In this document: positions 51,251 through 59,186 of the stretch, in pieces
Layout of the letters: the number at the start of each line of letters is the position of its first letter
Position numbering within the stretch: position 1 is the first letter of the stretch
NCBI GenBank assembly: GCA_965237965.1
Contig: CBDEGT010000002.1
Span: 806,001-870,000, forward strand
Origin: UBA2988 sp965237965
GTDB taxonomy: Bacteria; Gemmatimonadota; Gemmatimonadetes; Longimicrobiales; Gaopeijiaceae
Direction: 5' to 3'
Length of the DNA stretch: 64,000 nt
Made by a program: the position numbers and the translations under genes
Notes under the pieces: model-generated
Database searches by the model: none
Told to the model about the DNA's origin: nothing
What the model saw: only the letters and a program-made list of their open reading frames with translations

Positions 51251-52756
51251 ATGCCTCACTCGACGGTTCCAGTGGTCGCGCCCGGGAGTGTCGCAGGAGG
51301 CTATCCGGAGACCGACCGGAACGCTATATGTTGGCGCTTCGGCGAAGGACTCTGCGTGGTCACGTTTAACCTCCTTCTGCCATATCCTGTGGACCACGCC
51401 TCCGGTCCGGGGACGCGAGCGGATCGGGGACATCGGATCGCCTCGGCCAACATGGACAGCGTGACTGGCGGGGCCATGGCGAAGGCGATCGCGCTCGAGG
51501 GTGGTTTGGGGTTCGTGCATCGTGGGATGTCGATCGAGGCCCAGGTGCGTGAAATCGAATGGGTCAAGCGGAGCCACGGCTTCGTAGTGGAGGAGCCGTT
51601 TACCATCGCGCGCGACGCCCCACTCCGTGAGGCGCGCGAGTTGATGCGACGACACGGCGCCAGCCTGCTGGTTGAGGAAAGGGCCGGGAGCGGCATCCTT
51701 GCCGGGCTACTGTCCGCGCGTGACCTCCCATGGTTCGACGGTCTCGATGACGGACCGGTCGGCGACGTCATGACCCCGTTCGAGCGACTGGAGACTCGGC
51801 CCCCCGGGGTGTCGCTCGAGGAGGCGGAGCGGGTGCTGTTCGAGCGGCGCATCGAGAAGCTCCCGCTGGTGGATGGGGAGCGGCGTATTCGCGGGCTGAT
51901 CACGAAGCAGGACGTGATCTTGCACCGGCACCGTCCGAGGGTGTCCAAGGACGGCAAGGGCCGCCTCCTGGTGGGGGCAGCGACGGGTGCCACCGGGGAC
52001 TACCTGGAGCGGACCTCGGCGCTGCTTGCCGCGGGCGCGGATGTGATCTTGATCGACATCGCGCACGCGCACTCGCGTGTCATGCGTGACGCGGTCGAGG
52101 GTTTCCGTGCTCGCTTTCCGGATGCGGCGACGGTGTGTGGTAACGTGGGCACCGCCGAGGGGGCTCGTTTTCTGGCGGAACTCGGATCGGACGCTATCAA
52201 GGTCGGGATCGGACCCGGCCGCGGCTGCCGGACCCGGCTCGAGACCGCGGCGGGCGTGCCTCAGCTGCAGGCGGTGCGCGAGGCCTGGCTCGCGGTCGGA
52301 GACCGGGTGCCGATCATTGCCGACGGTGGCGTGAAGGCCGATAAGGACGTGTTCCTGGCGCTCGCGTGTGGTGCCTCCACGGTCATGATGGGCAGCGCGC
52401 TGTCGGGTACCGACGAATCGCCCGGAACCGTGATCGTCGATCCGGCAACTGGGCAGAAGCGGAAGATCTACCGCGGCATGACCTCCCCACAGGCGGTGCT
52501 CAAGACCCTTTACGGAGCCGACGAAGGCGATGCGGAGGAGGCGCTCGAGACCCCGTCCGAGGGACAGGAGATCCAGGTTCCCTATCGGGGTAGCGTTGTC
52601 GAGATACTGAGGCGCATCCTCGGCCACCTCCGCTCGGCGGTGAGCTACTCGGGCTCCGATTCCCTGGCCGAGGCTCGTGAGCGCATCAGTCGGGACCCTG
52701 CCGCCTGGCTCATTCCGCTGTCCGAGGCGGCCCGCCGGGAATCGTACGAGCGATAG
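51251..52756 (+). CDS. IMP dehydrogenase/GMP reductase family protein with CBS pair
   Basis: The 501-residue protein has the barrel and inserted CBS pair of GuaB: SANMDSVTGGAMAKAIALEG, two CBS motifs (about 110-220), VILIDIAHAHSR and IIADGGVKADKDVFLALACG. The usual catalytic loop GxGPGSxCTTR reads GIGPGRGCRTRLETAAGVPQ. The Cys is kept but the neighbouring Ser, Ile and first Thr are changed. It therefore differs from housekeeping GuaB and may be a guanine-salvage or GuaB1-like enzyme. Activity should be treated as unproven. Start ATG 51251. Confidence 0.75.
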   Translation: MPHSTVPVVAPGSVAGGYPETDRNAICWRFGEGLCVVTFNLLLPYPVDHASGPGTRADRGHRIASANMDSVTGGAMAKAIALEGGLGFVHRGMSIEAQVREIEWVKRSHGFVVEEPFTIARDAPLREARELMRRHGASLLVEERAGSGILAGLLSARDLPWFDGLDDGPVGDVMTPFERLETRPPGVSLEEAERVLFERRIEKLPLVDGERRIRGLITKQDVILHRHRPRVSKDGKGRLLVGAATGATGDYLERTSALLAAGADVILIDIAHAHSRVMRDAVEGFRARFPDAATVCGNVGTAEGARFLAELGSDAIKVGIGPGRGCRTRLETAAGVPQLQAVREAWLAVGDRVPIIADGGVKADKDVFLALACGASTVMMGSALSGTDESPGTVIVDPATGQKRKIYRGMTSPQAVLKTLYGADEGDAEEALETPSEGQEIQVPYRGSVVEILRRILGHLRSAVSYSGSDSLAEARERISRDPAAWLIPLSEAARRESYER

Positions 52757-52807
52757 GCGGGTAGGTGCACCACGGCGCGTGCGGGACTTCTCGCGGTGAA
52801 GGTCGCC

Positions 52808-54019
52808 ATGGCCATACCGGGGCAGCACAGCGACGTGGTCTTCCTCTCGGGGAAGCGCACGGGGTTCGGCACGTTCGGCGGATCGCTCAGGGAGCTTACG
52901 GCCACGCAACTCGGAGTCGTCGCCGCGCGCGCGGCACTCGCCGGGTCGGGGATCGCAGCAGGGGACATCGGCCACACCTTCTTCGGCAACGCCCTCCAAA
53001 CCTCTTCCGACGCGATTTATCTCGCCCGCCACGTGGCGCTGGGCACGGGCGTGCCCGAGGAGGCCGGCGCGCTCACCGTGAACCGACTCTGCGGGTCGGG
53101 ATTCGAGGCGATCGTGCAAGGCGCCAAGGCTATTCAGCTGGAGGAGGCGGACGCGACGCTGTGCGGGGGCACCGAGTCGATGAGCACTGCGCCGCACGTC
53201 GTGCGCGGCGCGCGCTGGGGCGGTCTCCGATTGGGCGAGGCGGGAAGCTCTTTCGAGGACCTCCTCTGGCAGGCGCTGCTCGACAGCCGATGCGACATGA
53301 CCATGGCACAGACCGCCGAGAAGCTCGCGGAGAGCTACCGCGTCACCCGTGAGGAGGCGGACCTCGTGGCTTGGGAGTCTCAGCAGCGAGCGAAGCGCGC
53401 TTGGGACGAGGGCCGCTTCGACGCGGAGATCGTTCCCGTTACGGTGAGGACGCGCAAGGGTGAAGTCGAGTTCCGGAGCGACGAGCACATGCGTCCGGAC
53501 ACCACCCTCGAGGCGCTCGCGTCACTCAGGCCCTACTTCAAGAAGGACGGGCTGGTGACCGCCGGGAACGCGAGCGGGATCGGCGACGGCGCGGCCGCCT
53601 GCGTGCTGGCCGATGCCGGTTGGGCGGAGCGGCGGGGGCTCCACCCCCTGGGCCGGCTGATCTCATGGGGCTTCGCCGGCGTGGACCCCTCCATCATGGG
53701 GATCGGTCCTGCGCCTGCCGCGCGCCGGGCACTCGGCCGGGCCGGGCTAATCCTCGCGGACATGGACCTGGTCGAGGTCAACGAAGCCTTTGCTCCGCAG
53801 TACAAGTCGGTGGAAAGAGAGCTGGGGCTCGATCCCGCTAAGACCAATGTGGATGGCGGTGCCATCGCGCTCACCCATCCGCTGGCCGCGTCGGGAGCCC
53901 GTATCTCCATCCACCTGCTTCACGAGCTGCGCCGCCGAGGCGGCGGGCTCGGGTTGGCGTCGGCCTGTATCGGGGGAGGGCAGGGCGGGGCCGTGGTGGT
54001 GGAGGCGTTCCCCGACTGA
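52808..54019 (+). CDS. Thiolase (acetyl-CoA C-acyltransferase)
   Basis: The 403-residue enzyme has all thiolase hallmarks. The nucleophilic Cys is in VNRLCGSGFEAIVQGAKAI. GTESMSTAPHVV and VNEAFAPQYKSVERELGLD are present, followed by GGAIALTHPLAASGARI and the second Cys in SACIGGGQGGA. It condenses two acetyl-CoA or cleaves 3-ketoacyl-CoA. ATG 52808 follows GAAGG; a GTG at 52796 is possible. A hydroxyacyl-CoA dehydrogenase gene follows 0.9 kb later and an enoyl-CoA hydratase at 61.6 kb, together a fatty-acid or butyryl-CoA pathway. Confidence 0.95.
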   Translation: MAIPGQHSDVVFLSGKRTGFGTFGGSLRELTATQLGVVAARAALAGSGIAAGDIGHTFFGNALQTSSDAIYLARHVALGTGVPEEAGALTVNRLCGSGFEAIVQGAKAIQLEEADATLCGGTESMSTAPHVVRGARWGGLRLGEAGSSFEDLLWQALLDSRCDMTMAQTAEKLAESYRVTREEADLVAWESQQRAKRAWDEGRFDAEIVPVTVRTRKGEVEFRSDEHMRPDTTLEALASLRPYFKKDGLVTAGNASGIGDGAAACVLADAGWAERRGLHPLGRLISWGFAGVDPSIMGIGPAPAARRALGRAGLILADMDLVEVNEAFAPQYKSVERELGLDPAKTNVDGGAIALTHPLAASGARISIHLLHELRRRGGGLGLASACIGGGQGGAVVVEAFPD

Positions 54020-54045
54020 GCGATCCCGAGAACGAGCGCTCGAGC

Positions 54046-54894
54046 ATGGAGGGCAGCCGCAGCCTAACTCGCCGCGAGTTCGATGACGTGATTCGGCGTG
54101 CCAGCGAATTGGCTGCGGGCGAAAGCGACGGAGGCGAGGGCGCCCTCGCCGAGAGCGAGCTCATCCGGATCGCGGGCGAGGTCGGGCTTCCAGAACGGCA
54201 CGTTCGTAGGGCTTTGGCCGAGCTGCGCGGCGGCGGTGGCGTGCGTAGCGGTGGAGGCCCGATCGAAAAGCTGTTCGGGTCCGAGTATGTGGGCGCGAGC
54301 CGCGTGGTGCCCGGCGCGCCGCCGACCCTCGCCGGACGGATAGACGCGTTCCTGGTGGGGGGACGGCTGCTGCAGTCGGTTCGAAGGACCGATCGGCTTC
54401 TCCAGTATCGCCCGGCGGTGGACTGGGCGTCCCAGATCGCGCGCGCGGCGAGCGCCACCTCGCGCCGGTACTACGTCGCGGCCGCGCGCTCGGTCGAGGT
54501 GCGGCTCGAGGAGGTCGACCCGGAGCGGACCCTGGTGGAGATCGAGGTCGATCCGGGAACCCGTTCGGACGCGGTCGGGGGTGCGGTGGCGGGGGTCGTT
54601 GTGGGTGCCGCGGCCGGTGCCGGCGCCGCGTTCGCGTTCGCGCCCATGGTACCATTGGCTATCGCGGTTGCCGGCGGGGCGCTGCTCACTGTCGCGCTGG
54701 GTGCCGGTACGACCTCGTGGGCGGGGAGCCGGCAGCGGCGCAAGCTGCGCGACGTTCTCGCCGAGGTTGAGGGCATCCTGGACACGTTGGAAAGCGGAGC
54801 CTACCTCGAACCTCCGCCCGCCTCGTGGCGGAAGTGGGTCCGCCGCCACTTCCACGGCATGGCGAAGGACATCCTGGTCACGAAGGACGACTGA
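54046..54894 (+). CDS. Unknown membrane protein with N-terminal helical DNA-binding-like domain
   Basis: The 282-residue protein has an N-terminal helical domain (about 1-65, SRSLTRREFDDVIRRASEL, ESELIRIAGEVGLPERHVRR) that looks like a small helix bundle. A beta-rich middle and two adjacent hydrophobic segments (about 180-225, AGVVVGAAAGAGAAFAFA and LAIAVAGGALLTVALGA) follow, then a charged tail. I do not recognise the family. It lies between the thiolase and dehydrogenase genes on the same strand. Confidence 0.7.
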   Translation: MEGSRSLTRREFDDVIRRASELAAGESDGGEGALAESELIRIAGEVGLPERHVRRALAELRGGGGVRSGGGPIEKLFGSEYVGASRVVPGAPPTLAGRIDAFLVGGRLLQSVRRTDRLLQYRPAVDWASQIARAASATSRRYYVAAARSVEVRLEEVDPERTLVEIEVDPGTRSDAVGGAVAGVVVGAAAGAGAAFAFAPMVPLAIAVAGGALLTVALGAGTTSWAGSRQRRKLRDVLAEVEGILDTLESGAYLEPPPASWRKWVRRHFHGMAKDILVTKDD

Positions 54895-54942
54895 GCCGGG
54901 CGGCAGTGCGCGGGGGATCGAGAAACCGACGACGGAGGGCGA

Positions 54943-55869
54943 GTGGCGACACCCATGACGAAACCCCTGGCAGCCGAGGAGGGAGCGGCTCGGACGTCCA
55001 TCGAGAAGATCGGCGTGGTGGGCTGCGGCCTCATGGGCAGCGGTATCGTCGAGGTCGCGGCCCGGGCGGGCTTCGACGTGATGGTGCGCGAGGTGGACGA
55101 CGCTGCGCTGGCCCGGGGCCGGGGGAGGGTCGAAGACTCGCTCGGGAAGGCGGTGGAGAAGGAGAAGCTGTCTGCTCCGGATCGTGACGCCGCCCTGGGA
55201 CGGATCCGCTTCACTACGGAACTCTCGGAGGTTGCCGACCGCGATCTCGTGATCGAAGCGATCGTGGAGGACCTGGGTGCGAAGCGCGACCTCTTCGAGG
55301 CCCTACACGCGCTTTGCCCGGAGCGAACGATCCTCGCGTCCAACACGAGCTCCCTTCCGATCACGGACATGTCGATGGGCACCCGTCCCGATCGTTTCGT
55401 GGGACTGCACTTCTTCAATCCGGTGCCGGTGATGAAGCTCGTAGAGGTGGTTCGTACCATCGCTACCAGCCCCCACACGCTTGACGCGGCGCTCGACTTC
55501 TCGAGGCGGCTCGGGAAGGAGCCGGTGGTTGCCCGGGACAGCTCTGGATTCGTTGTGAACCTGCTGCTCGTGCCCTTCATGCTCGATGCGATCAGGCAGC
55601 TGGAGCGGGGGGTCGCGAGTGTCGAGGACATCGACCGGGCGATGGTACTCGGCTGCGGACACCCGATGGGGCCGCTCACCCTTTGCGACTTCGTGGGACT
55701 GGATACCGTCTGCCGCATCGCCGAGATCATGTTCGGCGAGTATCGCGAGGAGCGATACGCGCCGCCGCCCCTGCTTCGCCGAGTGGTGGCTCTGGGACGG
55801 TTCGGGCGGAAGTCCGGCCAGGGCTTCTACGACTGGTCGGGCAGGGAACCGGTGCCGCTTCCCCTGTGA
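54943..55869 (+). CDS. 3-hydroxybutyryl-CoA dehydrogenase-like protein
   Basis: The 308-residue NAD-binding enzyme has IGVVGCGLMGSGIVEVA, the SNTSSLPITDMSMG and RFVGLHFFNPVPVMKLVEVV segments with the catalytic Ser and His, and a C-terminal substrate-binding domain ending KSGQGFYDWSG. It oxidises or forms 3-hydroxyacyl-CoA in the pathway with the thiolase nearby. GTG 54943 has GGAGGG five bases before it; ATG 54955 is the alternative. Its stop overlaps the next open frame's GTG by 4 bp. Confidence 0.94.
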   Translation: MATPMTKPLAAEEGAARTSIEKIGVVGCGLMGSGIVEVAARAGFDVMVREVDDAALARGRGRVEDSLGKAVEKEKLSAPDRDAALGRIRFTTELSEVADRDLVIEAIVEDLGAKRDLFEALHALCPERTILASNTSSLPITDMSMGTRPDRFVGLHFFNPVPVMKLVEVVRTIATSPHTLDAALDFSRRLGKEPVVARDSSGFVVNLLLVPFMLDAIRQLERGVASVEDIDRAMVLGCGHPMGPLTLCDFVGLDTVCRIAEIMFGEYREERYAPPPLLRRVVALGRFGRKSGQGFYDWSGREPVPLPL

Positions 55870-56123
55870 CGACTCCCTCGGCCGCCCACGTTCTCGCGGA
55901 CCGTGATGTGACGACCCTCCAGGCGGCGCACAGGCTAGGGTTCGCCACGGGCGGCAACTTCTGCCGGTCGGTAAAGTCGGCCACTGGGCTGAGGACGACC
56001 GAGGTGCGCGGGATTCACGGCTGGAATCGGCTGTTGGTGGCTTTCGCCTGGCGCCACATGGGACTGGAGGCGCTTGCGGCGTGGCGGACCCTGGACGATC
56101 TGTTCCTGCACGCCGTGGCTTGA
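55866..56123 (+). pseudogene. AraC-type DNA-binding half domain, likely remnant
   Basis: The 85-residue frame from GTG 55866 includes TLQAAHRLGFATGGNFCRS, VKSATGLRTTEVRG, which resembles the second helix-turn-helix of AraC/XylS regulators. The first helix-turn-helix and any sensor domain are absent. The GTG overlaps the dehydrogenase stop by 4 bp (GTGA), so it could be translated as a small coupled protein, but half of an AraC domain is unlikely to bind DNA alone. A gene remnant is more likely. Confidence 0.45.
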
Positions 56124-56177
56124 GCCCGGGGGGCCGCTCCACGAACGCTCTCGTCCCGGAGGTCCGGGCGGTCGATG

Positions 56178-56381
56178 TCAGGGCCGCGGGCGGACGCCCC
56201 GGCGTTGCCGCCGGCGCTCCCTTCGGATGGCAGCCTCGCGCTTCCGCTTCCGCTGGGCGCTGGGCTTCTCGTAGAAGCGCCGCTTGCGCAACTCGGAGTA
56301 GAGACCGGAGCGCTGAACCTTGCGTTTGAACCGGCGTAGCGCGCGCTCGAGACTCTCGTTGTCCTGGATCGTCACTTCCAA
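56178..56381 (-). CDS. rpsU: 30S ribosomal protein bS21
   Basis: The 67-residue basic protein matches bS21: EVTIQDNESLERALRRFKRK, VQRSGLYSELRKRRFYEKPS, ending in an Arg-rich tail. The start must be TTG 56381, because an in-frame TGA lies 6-8 bases before it. GAGGAG sits nine bases upstream of the TTG. bS21 helps mRNA binding at the 30S platform. It has a clear promoter upstream. Confidence 0.95.
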   Translation of the reverse strand: MEVTIQDNESLERALRRFKRKVQRSGLYSELRKRRFYEKPSAQRKRKREAAIRRERRRQRRGVRPRP

Positions 56382-56417
56382 GAAGTATCACTCCTCTGCG
56401 GTGGTCGAAAGCTCTAA

Positions 56418-56447
56418 AGAATAATCGGGCCACTGGCCGAGCGGCAA
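56418..56447 (-). promoter_or_regulatory. Promoter of rpsU
   Basis: On the minus strand TTGCCG (56447-56442) and TATTCT (56423-56418) are 18 bp apart, in an otherwise GC-rich stretch. The predicted transcript start is about 30 bases before the TTG start codon. Confidence 0.5.
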
Positions 56448-56599
56448 CCCGTCACGGTAGACGCCCTTCCCGGCGGAGGATGTGGACGCGCGTCGATGCC
56501 GGTTGGATGCAGAGGGGCGGTCGGGTAGGAAGACGCTCCGGCCGAGAGGGTTGCATCAACCGCCTTGCACCCTCGGGAAACGTATGATTATCGTTGCCA

Positions 56600-56623
56600 G
56601 ATCGGGGGCTCGCGCCCCCGATC
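56600..56623 (+). promoter_or_regulatory. Perfect 10-bp hairpin in the leader of the 56655 gene
   Basis: Arms GATCGGGGGC (56600-56609) and GCCCCCGATC (56614-56623) enclose a 4-nt loop TCGC. It lies 31 bp before the start codon, with a TATGAT -10-like box at 56583-56588. No T tract follows, so a role in mRNA stability or translation control is more likely than termination. Confidence 0.45.
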
Positions 56624-56654
56624 GCATCTGCGGTCGTTGCCTCCGGAGCCTGGG

Positions 56655-57548
56655 ATGACCCTCACACTCGATATCGATCGCCGTCCCGAGGCCATGTCCG
56701 ACGTCCCGGGAGTCTGCGAGCTCCCCCTCACGCGGGCCGTGGTGCAGTACCGCGACGTCCACGAAATCGACATGGATGGCGGTCGGATCCAGGACATCGG
56801 GCTCGCCCTGGTCCTGGAGGGGCGCTACGCGTCCGCGGCGGAAGCGCTGGATCTCGGCAGTGCCGAGGTGAAGCTACTCGACCTCAGCTCCGAGCTGGTC
56901 GTGTTGGACTGGGTCTACGACCCGACCTTGGAGCATGTAGGAGGACTCGTGGCCGAGATGGCCCGGGGCGGGGCTGCTGAGCGGGACGAGCTCGCCCGCT
57001 TCGGCTTCCGGCTTGCGCTCCGCCTGCTCGAGCGCATCGGCTACGGCCCGCTCACCCGCCCCACGCTCCTCCGCATCGGGTTCCGAGACGTCTGCCGAGA
57101 CCTCGATCTGCACGAGGGGACGTCCGTCCGGATCTTGGCCGGTCCGGGGAGGATCGTGCGCGCGCATCTGGACTACGACGGTAACGCGCTCCTGTTCCGC
57201 ACGGCCGGCGATCGTGCGGATCCGGTGCTCGAACCCGCGTTGCTCGAGGCCTTCCCGCACGCCGACACACGGCGGCTACTGCCGTCGAACACGGGGGTCG
57301 GCGGCTATCAACTGCGATTTCCGCTCCCGCTCACGCTCGACGAAGCGCGCGGGACGCTTGCTGGCATCCGGTCCGGGCTGGCGCACCTGATGGCGCGTTT
57401 CGAGCCTGAGCGCTATCGGAGCCTCGAGCCCGTGCTGACCACATTCGGGAGCCGCGAGACGCTCGCCCACCTCCACCTCCCCGGTGCACGCGCGCGGTAC
57501 GCGGTGGTGCGGGCTGCCGCGGGAACGACCGGTCCGGTGGTCCATTGA
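56655..57548 (+). CDS. Unknown conserved protein
   Basis: The 297-residue protein has no signal peptide or membrane helix and no motif I recognise. It has an N-terminal segment (about 1-60), a Leu-rich helical region (RFGFRLALRLLERIGYG) and a C-terminal Arg/Leu-rich end. ATG 56655 lies after a hairpin leader. Its stop overlaps the TTG start of the next gene by 4 bp, so the two work as one operon. Confidence 0.6.
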   Translation: MTLTLDIDRRPEAMSDVPGVCELPLTRAVVQYRDVHEIDMDGGRIQDIGLALVLEGRYASAAEALDLGSAEVKLLDLSSELVVLDWVYDPTLEHVGGLVAEMARGGAAERDELARFGFRLALRLLERIGYGPLTRPTLLRIGFRDVCRDLDLHEGTSVRILAGPGRIVRAHLDYDGNALLFRTAGDRADPVLEPALLEAFPHADTRRLLPSNTGVGGYQLRFPLPLTLDEARGTLAGIRSGLAHLMARFEPERYRSLEPVLTTFGSRETLAHLHLPGARARYAVVRAAAGTTGPVVH

Positions 57549-58124
57549 GCGCGCAGGGGTCGGGGACGGAGACCACCGCTCCCGGGGCTACGGGTGCTGC
57601 GACGTTGGAGTTCCTGCGCGCCCGCTACGAGGCCTATCGAGAGCAGCAGGCGGCGGCTTTGCCGGGACTCGTGCCCCGGGAAGGGCTGCGGGCCCTCTAC
57701 CGCGACGCCCGCGCCGGGGTGAGCGGACCCGTAGCCGACCCACTGGCCCCTTCTGGTCGCGCACTGCGGGAGCGTTCTGCCCCTTCCGCCTTTCGAGGTT
57801 TGGGTGGAGGACTATCTGCGCGATCGTGCGCCATACCTCGAGGTCCTTGAGGAGGCGGGCGGGCCGCACCGGGGCGCACCGGTGACGGTCGAACTGCGCA
57901 GGCTCGAATATGAGGGGCGGGATTGGCTAGCCGGGCTCGAGCTCTTCCGGGAGCCGGCCGGTTGGCGGGGCTTCATCAGCTTTCGTCCCGAAACGTCGGG
58001 GAGCGGGACCGGCCCGCGCACGACAGATCTCTTCCGCGAAGACACCTCGGAGGCCGTGCGCGCGCGTTTCCGCTCCTTCACCCCTGACGCACTCCACGCC
58101 TTCCTCCGCTCGGCCCTCCCCTGA
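57545..58124 (+). CDS. Unknown protein with FEVW domain (apparent 1-bp frameshift)
   Basis: About 192 residues once the frame is restored. The first frame gives ATLEFLRARYEAYREQQAAA and LVPREGLRALYRDARAG. After the four C at 57747-57750 the protein-like reading moves to the frame LLVAHCGSVLPLPPFEVWVE and continues to 58124. Three C would join the frames. The domain (helix, L-x-P-x-E, then LPPFEVWVxDYL) recurs in the gene at 58839, so the two are paralogues. Past the domain are about 80 beta-rich residues. Function unknown. Confidence 0.6.
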
Positions 58125-58500
58125 TCGGGGCCCCACCGACCTGATTTCTTTTTTTTGTAAAAAGTCCGATACGGGCCTGTGCCCCACTTCGTGACGGCGG
58201 CGTCCCTAAAGGGCTTGTCGCACTTCGATCATCGATCGGAGAATATCGACAAACCTTCATTTGATTAGGAACGGGAACAGCTGAATTGTGTTTCTTAGGT
58301 TGCCGTGTAAATGCTGTTATGGCAATACCTTACAAGAATAACGGTAGAACGGATGGGTACGCTTGAGACTCTTGCGCGGCTCAAAAATGCTCCCTATCCT
58401 TGTCCCGTTCCGAACACCGCCCCAGGGCGCTGCTCGGGCCCGGCCTGAAGGCCGATGTCGATTCCAGCAATCTCCACAGAAAGCGACCCAGACACCGACC
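58125..58500. other. AT-rich non-coding island
   Basis: This 376-bp stretch has clearly lower GC than the rest of the window and contains an eight-T run (TTCTTTTTTTT near 58147-58156). I see no gene. Several weak promoter-like boxes occur, but none is strong enough to assign. A partial CCCC-TGATC-GGGG hairpin lies just before it at about 58119-58132, so termination of the 57545 transcript here is possible. Confidence 0.45.
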
Positions 58501-58731
58501 ATGGGATCTGCCGAGCCGTCACGGATGTGGGAGACCTCTTCGGTGCAGCTGACCGTCCGGCTGCCACGAGACCTCGCGTTGCAGGCCGAGGAGGTGCAGC
58601 GTTCCGATCCCGAATTCCTGAGTCGCGTGGTTCTCTACGGGCTCACCCGCCGATCGATCTACAGGCACCTCCGCCAGCGGGGCCAGAGCGACGTTTCGAC
58701 CCAGGAGTCGGCTCTTCCACTGGTGACGTGA
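58501..58731 (+). CDS. Small putative ribbon-helix-helix-like protein
   Basis: The 76-residue frame has the strand-then-helix pattern VQLTVRLPRDLALQAEEVQR, reminiscent of RHH DNA-binding proteins, followed by a basic tail. ATG 58501 has no ribosome-binding site, and the frame is open to a TTG at 58363. The resemblance is short, so the call is tentative. Its site beside the AT-rich island and the FEVW-domain genes is noted. Confidence 0.4.
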   Translation: MGSAEPSRMWETSSVQLTVRLPRDLALQAEEVQRSDPEFLSRVVLYGLTRRSIYRHLRQRGQSDVSTQESALPLVT

Positions 58732-58838
58732 CCCTTGCGGGCGCCCCCTCTCTGACGTCATACGTTTCTCCGCCGTGAGCCGGGCCCGGTCGGGCTCACG
58801 GAGGACGAACGTCAGATCCCACGAGAAGGGGGGCGTGC

Positions 58839-59186
58839 TTGAGCCGAGGCGAAGCCGCCGGCCCGGGGCCCGCGGACCCACCACGGAACGAGGTTCTGAA
58901 GGCCAAGTACCTCGACTACTGCTCGGCTCAGGTGGCCGACCTGCTTCTCTTCCTCAGCCCCGACGAGATCTATCTGATCTCCCAGCGCGCGGCGCAGGAA
59001 CAGGGTGACACAGGCCAGGTGTCCTACACCCGCATGGTGCAGGTTGCCACCGAGTGGCTGTCAAAGAAAATTCGCCTGCCTCCGTTCGAGGTTTGGGTGC
59101 AGGACTATCTGACCCATCCCGATCGCTACGAGGAGTATTTCATGGGCCTGTGGGAGTCCGAGCTTTCGGGTCCCCAGGATCACTGA
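58839..59186 (+). CDS. Unknown protein with FEVW domain (second copy)
   Basis: The 115-residue protein has a helix VLKAKYLDYCSAQVADLLLF, then LSPDEIYLISQRAAQE, VSYTRMVQVATEWLSKKIR and LPPFEVWVQDYL. The order and spacing match the domain in the gene at 57545, so I consider them paralogues of an unnamed domain. TTG 58839 is preceded by AGAAGGGGGG. Its last 47 bp overlap the end of the convergent histidine kinase gene. Confidence 0.6.
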   Translation: MSRGEAAGPGPADPPRNEVLKAKYLDYCSAQVADLLLFLSPDEIYLISQRAAQEQGDTGQVSYTRMVQVATEWLSKKIRLPPFEVWVQDYLTHPDRYEEYFMGLWESELSGPQDH

